The notes below the pieces were generated by a model that was not told the origin of the DNA, searched no databases, and saw only the letters and a program-made list of their open reading frames with translations. The position numbers and the translations under genes were made by a program. From an uncultured Burkholderiaceae bacterium (GTDB taxonomy: Bacteria > Pseudomonadota > Gammaproteobacteria > Burkholderiales > Burkholderiaceae), in the NCBI GenBank assembly GCA_937862845.1, contig CALMCK010000037.1, positions 1 through 13,844 on the forward strand: a stretch of 13,844 nucleotides of DNA, in the 5' to 3' direction. This document shows, in pieces, positions 1-7,900 of this stretch. The stretch's first letter is position 1. Each line of letters begins with the position of its first letter.

Positions 1-502
1 ATGCGAAGCGATTAAATACGTTCGCGACGAAATGGGATTGACCAATGTCGAGGTCATGATTCCATTTGTGCGCACGCTCGAACAAGGCCGCCGCGTGGTT
101 GAACTGCTCGCCGAAAAAGGCCTGAAAAAAGGTGAAAACGGCCTGCGGGTCATCATGATGTGCGAAGTCCCGTCCAACGCGATTCTCGCTGAAGAGTTCC
201 TCGAAATCTTCGACGGCTTCTCGATTGGTTCAAACGACTTGACCCAGCTCACCCTCGGCCTCGACCGCGACTCAGGCATGGAACTGCTCGCAAAAGACTT
301 TGACGAACGCGACCCCGCCGTTAAATTCATGCTCGCCCGCGCCATCGCCGCCGCGAAAAAAATGAACAAATACGTCGGCATCTGCGGCCAAGGCCCTTCT
401 GACCATTTGGACTTCGCCAAATGGTTGGTCGAGCAAGGCATCGAATCGATTTCGCTCAACCCTGACACAGTGATTAAGACTTGGAAGGATTTGGCGAGTT
501 GA
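1..502 (+). CDS. ppsA: Phosphoenolpyruvate synthase (pyruvate, water dikinase), C-terminal part only
   Basis: This is the 3' end of a gene that begins before the window. The reading frame is open from base 2 to the TGA at 500-502, giving 166 visible residues. PEP synthase makes phosphoenolpyruvate from pyruvate and ATP, releasing AMP and phosphate, in the cytoplasm at the entry to gluconeogenesis. The visible part is the end of the PEP-utilising TIM-barrel domain. It contains MIPFVRT, the EVPSNAI segment, SIGSNDLTQLTLGLDRD, and GICGQGPSD, whose Cys corresponds to the catalytic cysteine of this enzyme family. The ending SLNPDTVIKTW is typical of PpsA. Pyruvate phosphate dikinase and enzyme I of the PTS share this fold, but the sequence fits PpsA best. 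A hairpin terminator follows 27 bases after the stop. Confidence 0.93.
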   Translation, partial: CEAIKYVRDEMGLTNVEVMIPFVRTLEQGRRVVELLAEKGLKKGENGLRVIMMCEVPSNAILAEEFLEIFDGFSIGSNDLTQLTLGLDRDSGMELLAKDFDERDPAVKFMLARAIAAAKKMNKYVGICGQGPSDHLDFAKWLVEQGIESISLNPDTVIKTWKDLAS

Positions 503-528
503 TGTGTTAGAGATTTGACTTGTCCGAT

Positions 529-564
529 AAAAAAACCAGCCGTTGTGAAGCGGCTGGTTTTTTT
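529..564 (+). terminator. Rho-independent terminator after ppsA
   Basis: A run of A leads into CCAGCCG (536-542), an 8-nt loop, and the exact complement CGGCTGG (551-557) followed by seven T. The A and T runs can extend the stem to about 14 bp, so it may also work for transcription from the other side. It isolates ppsA from the dodecin gene. Confidence 0.9.
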
Positions 565-602
565 AATGCTGAAAAGCCAAGGCGAATTTTCAACAGGTGA
601 TT

Positions 603-632
603 TTGATTTCAGGTGGCCGCTTGTGTTACCCT
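603..632 (+). promoter_or_regulatory. Candidate sigma70 promoter of the dodecin gene
   Basis: A TTGATT -35-like box (603-608) is followed after 18 nt by TACCCT (627-632), which is preceded by a TG at 624-625 as in extended -10 promoters. The matches are modest. A promoter is expected here because the ppsA terminator lies just upstream. A start near 639 would give a leader of about 36 nt. Confidence 0.33.
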
Positions 633-674
633 AATACGACCCACTTGGGCATTAACCAAACAAGGAGTCATATT

Positions 675-878
675 ATGAGCGTCGCAAAAGTTACCGAAGT
701 CATTTCATCATCCACCATCAGCTTTGATGATGCCATCAAACAAGGCGTTGAACGCGCCAATAAAACACTGAAAAACGTCAAAGGCGCATGGGTTGAGCAA
801 CAAAAAGTCGTGGTGAATGACGGCCAAATTGTTGAGTATCGTGTGAATTTAAAAATCACTTTTGTATTGGCAGACTGA
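675..878 (+). CDS. Dodecin family flavin-binding protein
   Basis: This encodes 67 residues, the usual dodecin length. Dodecins form hollow dodecamers that bind and shield flavins (riboflavin, FMN or FAD) in the cytoplasm and are thought to buffer free flavin. The sequence has the family pattern: beta strand VAKVTEVISSS, helix FDDAIKQGVERANKTL, then NVKGAWVEQQKV and the final strand YRVNLKITFVL. Trp39 corresponds to the flavin-stacking Trp of the archaeal dodecin. Arg56 sits where the archaeal protein has its flavin-contacting Gln, a common variant in bacterial dodecins. I chose the ATG at 675 because an AAGGAG ribosome binding site (662-667) lies 7 nt before it and the family begins there; the open frame reaching back to 597 has no such site. 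It is a single-gene unit between two terminators. Confidence 0.93.
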   Translation: MSVAKVTEVISSSTISFDDAIKQGVERANKTLKNVKGAWVEQQKVVVNDGQIVEYRVNLKITFVLAD

Positions 879-891
879 TTTTACCTGAACC

Positions 892-919
892 AAAAGCCCC
901 GCCTTGAGCGGGGTTTTTT
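892..919 (+). terminator. Rho-independent terminator after the dodecin gene
   Basis: CCCCGC (897-902), a 5-nt loop, then GCGGGG (908-913) and six T. Four A before the stem pair with the T run. It begins 13 bases after the dodecin stop and is the natural end of that transcript. Confidence 0.9.
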
Positions 920-990
920 GGTTTTTATGTGGAGGCGCGGCATCATTTCTGAATGGTTTTTTAGTTTTTGAACGGCCAAAGTCAAAATCA

Positions 991-1025
991 CTGGACTCCC
1001 GCCAAACCCATGCGAGAATGACGGG
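991..1025 (+). repeat. Degenerate palindromic repeat (ATTCCCGC...GCGGGAAT type)
   Basis: ACTCCCGC, an 8-nt spacer and GCGAGAATGACG form an imperfect inverted repeat. It resembles the dispersed ATTCCCGC-N-GCGGGAATGACG elements of many proteobacteria, of which the neisserial dRS3 repeat is the best known. Two of eight stem positions are C-A mismatches, as expected if C-to-T type changes have decayed it. A second fragment, CGTCATTC (1117-1124), is the exact inverse of its GAATGACG end (1016-1023), so the pair may be remnants of one element about 110-130 bp long or of two copies. The rest of the 262-bp gap between the dodecin stop and uvrC holds only a terminator and a promoter. Confidence 0.45.
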
Positions 1026-1086
1026 GCAAAACCTCGGCATTCAATCAATTATATTGACGGCTTTGGCATGCTTGCCCTGCGTTTTG

Positions 1087-1115
1087 CTGACACTTTCATC
1101 GATTAACGGTATCAT
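1087..1115 (+). promoter_or_regulatory. Sigma70-type promoter of uvrC
   Basis: CTGACA (1087-1092, five of six matches to TTGACA) and TATCAT (1110-1115, five of six to TATAAT) are separated by the ideal 17 nt. The expected start is near 1122, leaving a leader of only about 19 nt before the uvrC ATG. This location argues against translation starting further upstream. Confidence 0.6.
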
Positions 1116-1140
1116 TCGTCATTCCTCAAAAAACCCTTCC

Positions 1141-3036
1141 ATGACAGATAAAACCCCACAACCCACCGCTTTTGACCCACTCGCATTTGTCGCGTCATTG
1201 CCGCATTTGCCGGGGGTGTATCGCCACATCGATGAGAACGATGTGGTTTTGTACGTGGGTAAGGCGCGGGATTTGAAGAAGCGGGTGGCGAATTATTTCG
1301 CTCGCAGTGAGTCGCTGAGTCCGCGCATTGCGTTGATGGTGAGCAAAGTGGTGCGGGTGGATGTGACGGTGACGCGCACGGAGACGGAGGCGTTGCTGCT
1401 GGAAAACAATCTGATTAAAACGCTGGCGCCGCGTTACAACATTTTGTTTCGCGATGATAAGTCGTATCCGTATCTTAAAATGACGGCGCATGCGTATCCG
1501 CGCATGGTGTATTACCGTGGTGCGGTGGATAAAAAGCACCAGTATTTCGGGCCGTTTCCGAATGGTTTTGCGGTGAAGGATTCGATTAAACTGTTGCAGA
1601 AGGTTTTTAAATTAAGAACCTGCGATGAGACGGTGTTTCGCAATCGCTCGCGGCCGTGCATGTTGTATCAAATCGGTCGCTGTACGGCGCCATGTGTGGG
1701 CAAAATTTCTGAATCAGACTATGCCGCCGATGTGGCCGCGAGTGTGTTGTTTCTCAAAGGTGAGTCGGACGAGTTGTTGCAGGATTTTCAAGAAAAAATG
1801 AATGTGGCGGCGAGCACGCTGGACTTCGAGGCGGCGGCGCAGTACCGCGATAAAATCGGTGCGCTGTCACACATGATGGCGCAGCAGTCGGTCGAGAGCA
1901 CGGGCAGTGATGTCGATGCGGACATCATTGCGGTGGCGTCTAGCGATGCGCGGTATTGCGTGAACCTTGCCATGGTGCGCGGTGGTCGGCATTTGGGCGA
2001 TAAGGCATTTTTCCCACAACACACGCAGGACTGCACGACGCAGGATGTCATGGATGAGTTTGTGGTGCAGCATTACATTGACGGTGCTGCGCCTGCGATT
2101 GTGGTGGTCGATGTCTTGCCCAGTGATGAAATACAAAACGCACTCACCGAGGTGGTCGGGCGCAAACTCAATTGGGTGAAAAAGCCACAAACGCAACGAA
2201 AAATTTGGTTGGAAATGGCACAAAACAATGCGCAACTCGCGCTGTCGCGGCGCATGCACGAAGTCGGCAGCGCGAAAACCCGCACCCGCGATTTGGTCAA
2301 TGTGCTCGCTTTGCCAGAGATGGATGATGAGGACAATTTGAGTCGCCTGCGCATCGAGTGCTTTGACATCAGCCATCATTCGGGCGAGGCGACACAGGCG
2401 TCGTGTGTGGTGTATCAACACCATGCAATGCAAAACGCTGAATACCGTCGTTACAATATTAAAAATGTGACCGCAGGCGATGACTACGCCGCGATGCGTC
2501 AAGTGCTCATGCGACGCTATGAAAAAGTTGTCGCGGGTGAAGGCATTTTGCCCGACGTGGTGTTGATTGATGGCGGTAAAGGTCAGGTCAGCATGGCGCA
2601 TGAGGTGTTTGACGAGCTGGGCTTGGACATCGGTTTGCTGGTCGGTGTGGCGAAAGGCGAGGGGCGGCGCGTGGGTTTGGAGCAGTTGATTTTCGCCGAT
2701 GGCCGAGCTGCGGTGAAGCTGGGTAAACTGTCGCCCGCGCTCATGCTGATTGCGCAGGTTCGTGATGAGGCGCATCGCTTTGCCATCACGGGGATGCGTG
2801 CCGCGCGAGCGAAGGTGCGCAATGTCTCGCGGCTTGAAGAAATCGAGGGCATTGGCGCGAAACGCCGCGCCGATTTGCTCAAACGGTTCGGCGGAATTGC
2901 TGGCGTCAAAGGCGCCAGTGTGCAAGAACTGCGGCAAGTTGTCGGGATTTCGGATAAACTCGCACAGGAGATTTACAAGCAGTTGCATGAAGATGCGCCG
3001 AGAGTCGAAGGCGATGGTGCGATTGATGTTGAATGA
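1141..3036 (+). CDS. uvrC: UvrABC excinuclease subunit C
   Basis: UvrC makes the dual incision at DNA damage after UvrA and UvrB have located it (nucleotide excision repair, cytoplasm). The 631-residue product carries the family domains in order. The GIY-YIG nuclease (about 22-100) shows LPGVYR, LYVGKA and the catalytic-type Glu in LLLENNLIK. Four cysteines at 161, 173, 181 and 185 have the 12-8-4 spacing reported to hold an Fe-S cluster in E. coli UvrC. A UVR motif (about 213-247) includes LDFEAAAQYRDKI. The RNase H-like 5' nuclease has ECFDISH, GDDYAAM, LIDGGKGQ and DEAHRF. A helix-hairpin-helix pair ends the protein (EEIEGIGAKRRADLLKRFGG). The frame is open back to 904, but that stretch overlaps the dodecin terminator and a promoter, so the ATG at 1141 is preferred even though no clear Shine-Dalgarno precedes it. 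It is the first gene of a cluster with pgsA and hemW. Confidence 0.96.
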   Translation: MTDKTPQPTAFDPLAFVASLPHLPGVYRHIDENDVVLYVGKARDLKKRVANYFARSESLSPRIALMVSKVVRVDVTVTRTETEALLLENNLIKTLAPRYNILFRDDKSYPYLKMTAHAYPRMVYYRGAVDKKHQYFGPFPNGFAVKDSIKLLQKVFKLRTCDETVFRNRSRPCMLYQIGRCTAPCVGKISESDYAADVAASVLFLKGESDELLQDFQEKMNVAASTLDFEAAAQYRDKIGALSHMMAQQSVESTGSDVDADIIAVASSDARYCVNLAMVRGGRHLGDKAFFPQHTQDCTTQDVMDEFVVQHYIDGAAPAIVVVDVLPSDEIQNALTEVVGRKLNWVKKPQTQRKIWLEMAQNNAQLALSRRMHEVGSAKTRTRDLVNVLALPEMDDEDNLSRLRIECFDISHHSGEATQASCVVYQHHAMQNAEYRRYNIKNVTAGDDYAAMRQVLMRRYEKVVAGEGILPDVVLIDGGKGQVSMAHEVFDELGLDIGLLVGVAKGEGRRVGLEQLIFADGRAAVKLGKLSPALMLIAQVRDEAHRFAITGMRAARAKVRNVSRLEEIEGIGAKRRADLLKRFGGIAGVKGASVQELRQVVGISDKLAQEIYKQLHEDAPRVEGDGAIDVE

Positions 3037-3054
3037 TGATAATGAGATTTTAAT

Positions 3055-3624
3055 ATGCCTTTAAACATACCGATTTTACTCACATGGGCGCGCGTGATTG
3101 CCATTCCGCTGTTGGTCGCGCTGTACTATGCGCCGTTCAACGGCTTGCCCGACAATGTGCGGGATGTTTCTGCGACGGTGCTGTTTGTTTTGGCGGCGTT
3201 CACCGATTGGCTCGATGGTTATTTGGCGCGTCGTTGGAATCAAACCAGCACGTTTGGTGCTTTTCTCGATCCAGTCGCGGATAAGTTGTTGGTCGCGGCG
3301 TGTTTGATTGTTTTGGTGCACAATGCGCGGGCGCATGGTTTGATTGCTTTAATCATCATCGGTCGCGAAATCACGATTTCGGCGCTGCGTGAGTGGATGG
3401 CGTCCATCGGTGCGCGCGGTGTGGTCGCGGTGAATAATCTGGGTAAATATAAAACCGCAGCGCAAATGACTGCGCTGCCGATGCTGTTGTTCAATGATGT
3501 TTTATGGGGCGTGAACATGCATTGGGTCGGCTCGGTTTTACTCTACATCGCAGCGGCGCTGACGGTGTTCTCAATGGTGGTGTACCTTAAAGCGGCATGG
3601 CCAACGATGAAGGAACACGCGTGA
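3055..3624 (+). CDS. pgsA: CDP-diacylglycerol--glycerol-3-phosphate 3-phosphatidyltransferase
   Basis: This integral membrane enzyme joins CDP-diacylglycerol and glycerol-3-phosphate to give phosphatidylglycerol phosphate, the committed step to phosphatidylglycerol and cardiolipin. The 189 residues match the normal length. The CDP-alcohol phosphotransferase signature is complete: Asp51, Asp54-Gly55, Ala58-Arg59, Gly68, Asp72 and Asp76 with the standard spacing. The N-terminus MPLNIPILLTWARVIAIPLL matches the usual PgsA start, and hydrophobic segments at about 10-26, 38-50, 78-104 and 155-182 fit its multi-span topology. It starts 18 nt after the uvrC stop with only a weak ribosome binding site, which suggests cotranscription and coupling. 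uvrC-pgsA adjacency is widespread in proteobacteria. Its stop overlaps the hemW start by one base. Confidence 0.95.
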   Translation: MPLNIPILLTWARVIAIPLLVALYYAPFNGLPDNVRDVSATVLFVLAAFTDWLDGYLARRWNQTSTFGAFLDPVADKLLVAACLIVLVHNARAHGLIALIIIGREITISALREWMASIGARGVVAVNNLGKYKTAAQMTALPMLLFNDVLWGVNMHWVGSVLLYIAAALTVFSMVVYLKAAWPTMKEHA

Positions 3625-4865
3625 TGGCGCAAGTGATTCAGTTCCACCCTCGCGCAATCGCAACAGCACACAACAAAGCGGTCAGTTTGACCGCTTTGCC
3701 GCCTCTGGCTTTGTATGTGCATGTGCCGTGGTGTGTGAAAAAATGCCCGTATTGTGATTTTAATTCGCATGAGTTGAAACAAGATTTGAGTGATTTGAAT
3801 GAAGCCAAAAAGTGGGAATCGGCGTACATCGATGCGCTGCTGCGCGATTTGGAAAGCAATCTGCCCGATGTTTGGGGGCGGCGTTTGGTCAGCGTTTACA
3901 TCGGTGGTGGCACGCCGAGTGTGCTCTCGGCATCGGCGATTGACACTTTGCTCGCAGGCATTCGCGCTCGATTGCCGCAGGTCGCTGACATCGAAGTGAC
4001 CATGGAGGCCAATCCAGGCACGCTCGACACGGGCAAGCTGGAAGGCTTTCGTGATGCGGGTGTGACCCGACTCTCGCTTGGCGTGCAGAGTTTTAACGAC
4101 ACTTTGTTGCAACGGATTGGCCGCATTCACAATGGCCGCCAAGCGCATGATGCGCTGGAGACGGCTTATCGATTGTTTGATAAAGTCAATCTGGACATCA
4201 TGTTTGCCCTGCCGCAGCAGACCATGGCTGAGCTGCAAGCAGACGTGGCGGCGGCGATGGCATACGCGCCGACGCATTTGTCCTACTATCACCTCACGCT
4301 CGAGCCGAATACCTTTTTTCATCGCCACCCACCGATTTTGCCCGATGATGATTTGGCGCTTGATATGCAAGAGCACATCGAAGCCGAGCTCGCCCATGCA
4401 GGGTTGCATCATTATGAAGTTTCGGCTTATGCGGCCAAAGGGCATGAGTCTTTGCACAACAGCAACTACTGGCGCTTTGGCGATTACATCGGCATCGGTG
4501 CGGGCGCGCATGGCAAAATCAGCCAGCACAATCGGATTTTTCGCCAGACGCGATTCAAACACCCCAATATGTATCTCGAATCCATGCAAAAAAATGGCCA
4601 CGCGATTGAGTCCACCAGCGATATCTCATGCGACGACTTGCCATTTGAATTCATGCTCAACGCGTTGCGCCTGAGAGACGGTGCCAGCGTCGCCGAGTTT
4701 CATGCGGCGACTGGGTTGACCATCGCTGATTTAGAACCCGCCCTGTCCGCCGCGCAAGCGAAGGGACTTATGGAAAAGCAGCACGACGTGTTGCGCGTGA
4801 CAGATTTGGGCTGGCGGTTTTTGAGCGATGTGCAGGGGATGTTTTTGACGGGCGCAAAAAAATAA
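3624..4865 (+). CDS. hemW: HemW, radical SAM heme chaperone (HemN-like)
   Basis: HemW is a radical SAM family protein that binds heme and is thought to deliver it to respiratory enzymes; it was long annotated as oxygen-independent coproporphyrinogen III oxidase. The 413-residue product has the 4Fe-4S binding CVKKCPYCDF (Cys37, Cys41, Cys44). The residue after the motif region is Phe, without the extra Cys of true HemN, which favours HemW. It also has the SAM-contacting GGGTP (94-98), EANPGT, SLGVQSFND, and HNSNYWRFGDYIGIGAGAHG (278-297). The C-terminal HemN-type domain is present. I chose the ATG at 3624: it shares one base with the pgsA stop, and AAGGA (3610-3614) lies 9 nt upstream. A GTG at 3621 is an alternative; the open frame back to 3597 would put the start before that ribosome binding site. 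It appears to be the last gene of the uvrC-pgsA-hemW cluster. Confidence 0.94.
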   Translation: MAQVIQFHPRAIATAHNKAVSLTALPPLALYVHVPWCVKKCPYCDFNSHELKQDLSDLNEAKKWESAYIDALLRDLESNLPDVWGRRLVSVYIGGGTPSVLSASAIDTLLAGIRARLPQVADIEVTMEANPGTLDTGKLEGFRDAGVTRLSLGVQSFNDTLLQRIGRIHNGRQAHDALETAYRLFDKVNLDIMFALPQQTMAELQADVAAAMAYAPTHLSYYHLTLEPNTFFHRHPPILPDDDLALDMQEHIEAELAHAGLHHYEVSAYAAKGHESLHNSNYWRFGDYIGIGAGAHGKISQHNRIFRQTRFKHPNMYLESMQKNGHAIESTSDISCDDLPFEFMLNALRLRDGASVAEFHAATGLTIADLEPALSAAQAKGLMEKQHDVLRVTDLGWRFLSDVQGMFLTGAKK

Positions 4866-4938
4866 ACGTGTGGTAATGATGGGGTTCTTTTTTATGATTG
4901 GCACGATTGTACAAAACACGGATGATGTGGTTGATATA

Positions 4939-4970
4939 AAAAGCCCGAGCGGATTGCTCGGGTTTTTTAT
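4939..4970. terminator. Bidirectional terminator between hemW and putA
   Basis: CCCGAGC (4944-4950), a 5-nt loop, then GCTCGGG (4956-4962) followed by six T. On the other strand the same stem is followed by C and five T, so the hairpin can end both the hemW transcript and the convergent putA transcript. It lies about 75 nt after the hemW stop and 12 nt past the putA end. Confidence 0.88.
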
Positions 4971-4981
4971 ATTGGGATGGC

Positions 4982-7900
4982 TCATCCCGCCATCGCCATC
5001 AAGCTCGCATTGCCGCCTGCTGCGGTGGTGTTGACACACACCGCGCGCTCGGCGACGAGGCGCCAGAGTGGGATGGCGTTGTTGTGAGCGGTGATGACAA
5101 TCTGCACGAGGCCGCCTGCATCGCTGGAGCGATTGGCGAGCAGACTGCGCAACTCTTGCGCCGATGCCTCATCGAGCAGGGCCAAATCAATCCGTGCGTT
5201 GGCGATGGCATCGGTTTTGACAGACGTTATCGCGGAGCGCACATCGCTCGGCAGACCTTGTGGCAGTAGACGGTGGGTTTGTTCAGTGAGCAGTGGGGTG
5301 TTGCCTGTGGTGAGGACTGCGGCGATTTGGTTGAGCAGTGATTCGGTGTTCACCGCCGCGCACAGCACAGTGCCGCGCGGTGCGAAGCGCAAGGTGTTGC
5401 GCTCGCCCGTCGGGCTGGGCAAAACCATGGTGTGGCCGTTGAGCTGCTCATTGGCGTATTGCTCGGTGCGCTGTGCCAGCGTGCTGTGCCCATGTGTTTG
5501 CGCCCATGTCAAAAATGATTGCGCGGTGTTCGATAGGCTGACAGCTGGCTCAGCTTGATGGTCCAACTGCTTGCGTGTGAGGTGTGCGTCTTGCTGCAAA
5601 CGGCGCACATACAGTGGGCCGCCTGCTTTCGGGCCTGTGCCTGATTTGCCTTCGCCTCCGAATGGCTGGACGCCGACCACGGCGCCGACGATGTTGCGGT
5701 TGATGTAGATATTGCCGACGTGGGCTTGGCCGACGATGAAATCAACGGTCTCATCGATGCGGGTGTGCACGCCGAGGGTGAGGCCGTAACCCGTGGCATT
5801 GAGTGCATCGATGAGCTGTGGCAATTCGGCACGTTTGTATTTAAGCACGTGCAACACAGGACCGAAAACCTCTTGCGTGAGCTCGGACAATGCGTTGATT
5901 TCGATAATGGTGGGCGGCACAAATGTGCCCGCATGGCATTCGCTCGATGGTTCAAGTTGTGTGATGCGGTGGCCGTTGCTGCGCATGTGCTCGATGTGTT
6001 GGAACAGATTGTTTTGCGCCTCGGCATCAATCACAGGGCCGACGTCGGTGGCGAGTTGGTCTGGGTTGCCGACGCGCAATTCATTGAACGCGCCGTGCAA
6101 CATCTCAAGCGTGCGGTCAACAATATCGGTTTGCAAACACAACACGCGCAGCGCAGAACAACGTTGGCCGGCTGAATCAAAAGCAGAACTCAGCACGTCG
6201 GTGATGACCTGCTCGGGTAGGGCGGAGCTGTCCATGATAAGGGCGTTTTGGCCGCCCGTCTCGGCAATCAGTGGGATTTCTGCGCCTTCGATTTGTGCGC
6301 GGGCGGCGAGACTGCGGTGGATGATGTGGGCGACTTCGGTTGAGCCTGTGAATATCACACCCTTGACGCGCGAGTCATTGACCAACGTCGCACCGACTAT
6401 GTCGCCACGGCCTGGTAAAAATTGCAACACATCGCGCGGCACACCTGCTTCGTGCAACAGCTGTACGGCACGGTGTGCGATGAGGGGCGTTTGCTCGGCG
6501 GGTTTGGCGAGAACGGCATTGCCAGCAGCGAGTGCGGCGGTGATTTCGCCAGTGAAAATCGCCAGCGGAAAATTCCACGGCGCGATGCAGACCACCGCGC
6601 CAAGCGCACGCGTCTCCGTGTCGTGTGCAACTTGCGCGGCGTAGTAGCGTAAAAAATCGACGGCTTCGCGCAGCTCTGCGATGGCATTGGGCAATGATTT
6701 GCCCGCTTCGCGCACGGCGAGTGTGATGAATTCGAGGGTGTTTTTCTCAAACAAAGTAGCGGCTTTGGCCAGCGTTGCGGCGCGCTCATGCGCGGGTGTG
6801 GCTTGCCAGGTGGCGGCCGCTCGTCCGCTGATGCTTAAGGCGTGTTGCACGTCCTCTGGTGTGGCTTCGACGACGTGGCCGACGATGTCGTTGTGCTGGG
6901 CTGGATTTTTAATCGCCGTCATGGTTGTGCCGTGGTGGGCGTGCTCGCCGAGCAGTGGCGTGGCTTGCCATTGTTGTGTGGCGTTTTGCGTGAAGTATTC
7001 GTTCAAATCACGCAGTGTGTTCTCGTCGGAAAAATCCATCCCCATAGAGTTGAGACGTGCATCGCCGAATAATTGCACGGGCAAAGCGATGCCTTTATTC
7101 GCAGCACCTTTTAGTTCGCGCGCCACATCTATCGGGTCGGCAATCAGTGTGTCTATCGAGATGTTTTCATCGACGATTTGATTGACGAATGAGGAGTTGG
7201 CACCGTTTTCGAGTAAGCGGCGCACCAAGTAAGCGAGCAGCGTCACATGCGAGCCGACGGGCGCGTAGATGCGGCAAATTTTGTTGAGGTTTTTCGCACC
7301 GACCACTTGGTCGTACAGCGTCTCGCCCATGCCGTGCAGACATTGAAACTCATAATCATCGACACCGCTCGCCTGCGCCCATGTGTGAATGGTCGCGACG
7401 GTGTGTGCGTTGTGCGTGGCGAATTGCGGGTAAATCACATCCGTGGCAGCCAACAATTTTTGCGCGCACGCGAGATATGATACATCGGTATAAACTTTGC
7501 GCGTGTAGACAGGATAGCCATCCTGGCCATCGACTTGTGCACGCTTGATTTCTGCATCCCAATATGCGCCTTTGACCAAACGCACCATGAAGCGTCGTCC
7601 TGAGCGGTGCGCCAAATCAATTAGAAAATCAATCACAAACGGGCAGCGTTTTTGATACGCCTGCACGACAAAGCCAAGACCATCGTAACCCGCGAGTGTG
7701 TCGTCAAATGCCAGTGCCTCCATCAAATCCAATGACAATTCCAAGCGATCGGTTTCTTCAGCATCGATGTTCAAACCGATGTTGTATTGTTTGGCCAACA
7801 GGAGCAGTTGTGTTAAACGCGGCAGCAACTCGCTCATCACGCGAGCGCGTTGCGAGCGTGAATAACGCGGGTGCAGCGCGGAGAGTTTCACCGAAATGCC

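Noticed and set aside
597..674. A longer dodecin start at 597
   Set aside because: There is no ribosome binding site at that position, whereas AAGGAG precedes the ATG at 675, and the 67-residue product matches the family length.
904..1140. A 79-residue N-terminal extension of UvrC from a TTG
   Set aside because: It starts within the dodecin terminator, contains a good promoter and a decayed repeat, and UvrC proteins begin at the region encoded from 1141.
1867..2988. A 373-codon minus-strand open frame opposite uvrC
   Set aside because: UvrC is complete with all catalytic motifs on the + strand. The antisense peptide is His/Arg-rich and unlike any family I know.
3543..4601. A 352-codon minus-strand open frame opposite hemW
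   Set aside because: It is antisense to an intact HemW, has no recognisable motif and crosses the pgsA end; it is a shadow frame.
5793..6644. A 283-codon open frame on the + strand inside putA, and several other long + strand frames there
   Set aside because: They lie fully antisense to a clearly intact PutA. The peptides are rich in Ser, Arg, Cys and Ala without recognisable domains, as expected for the complement of GC-biased codons.
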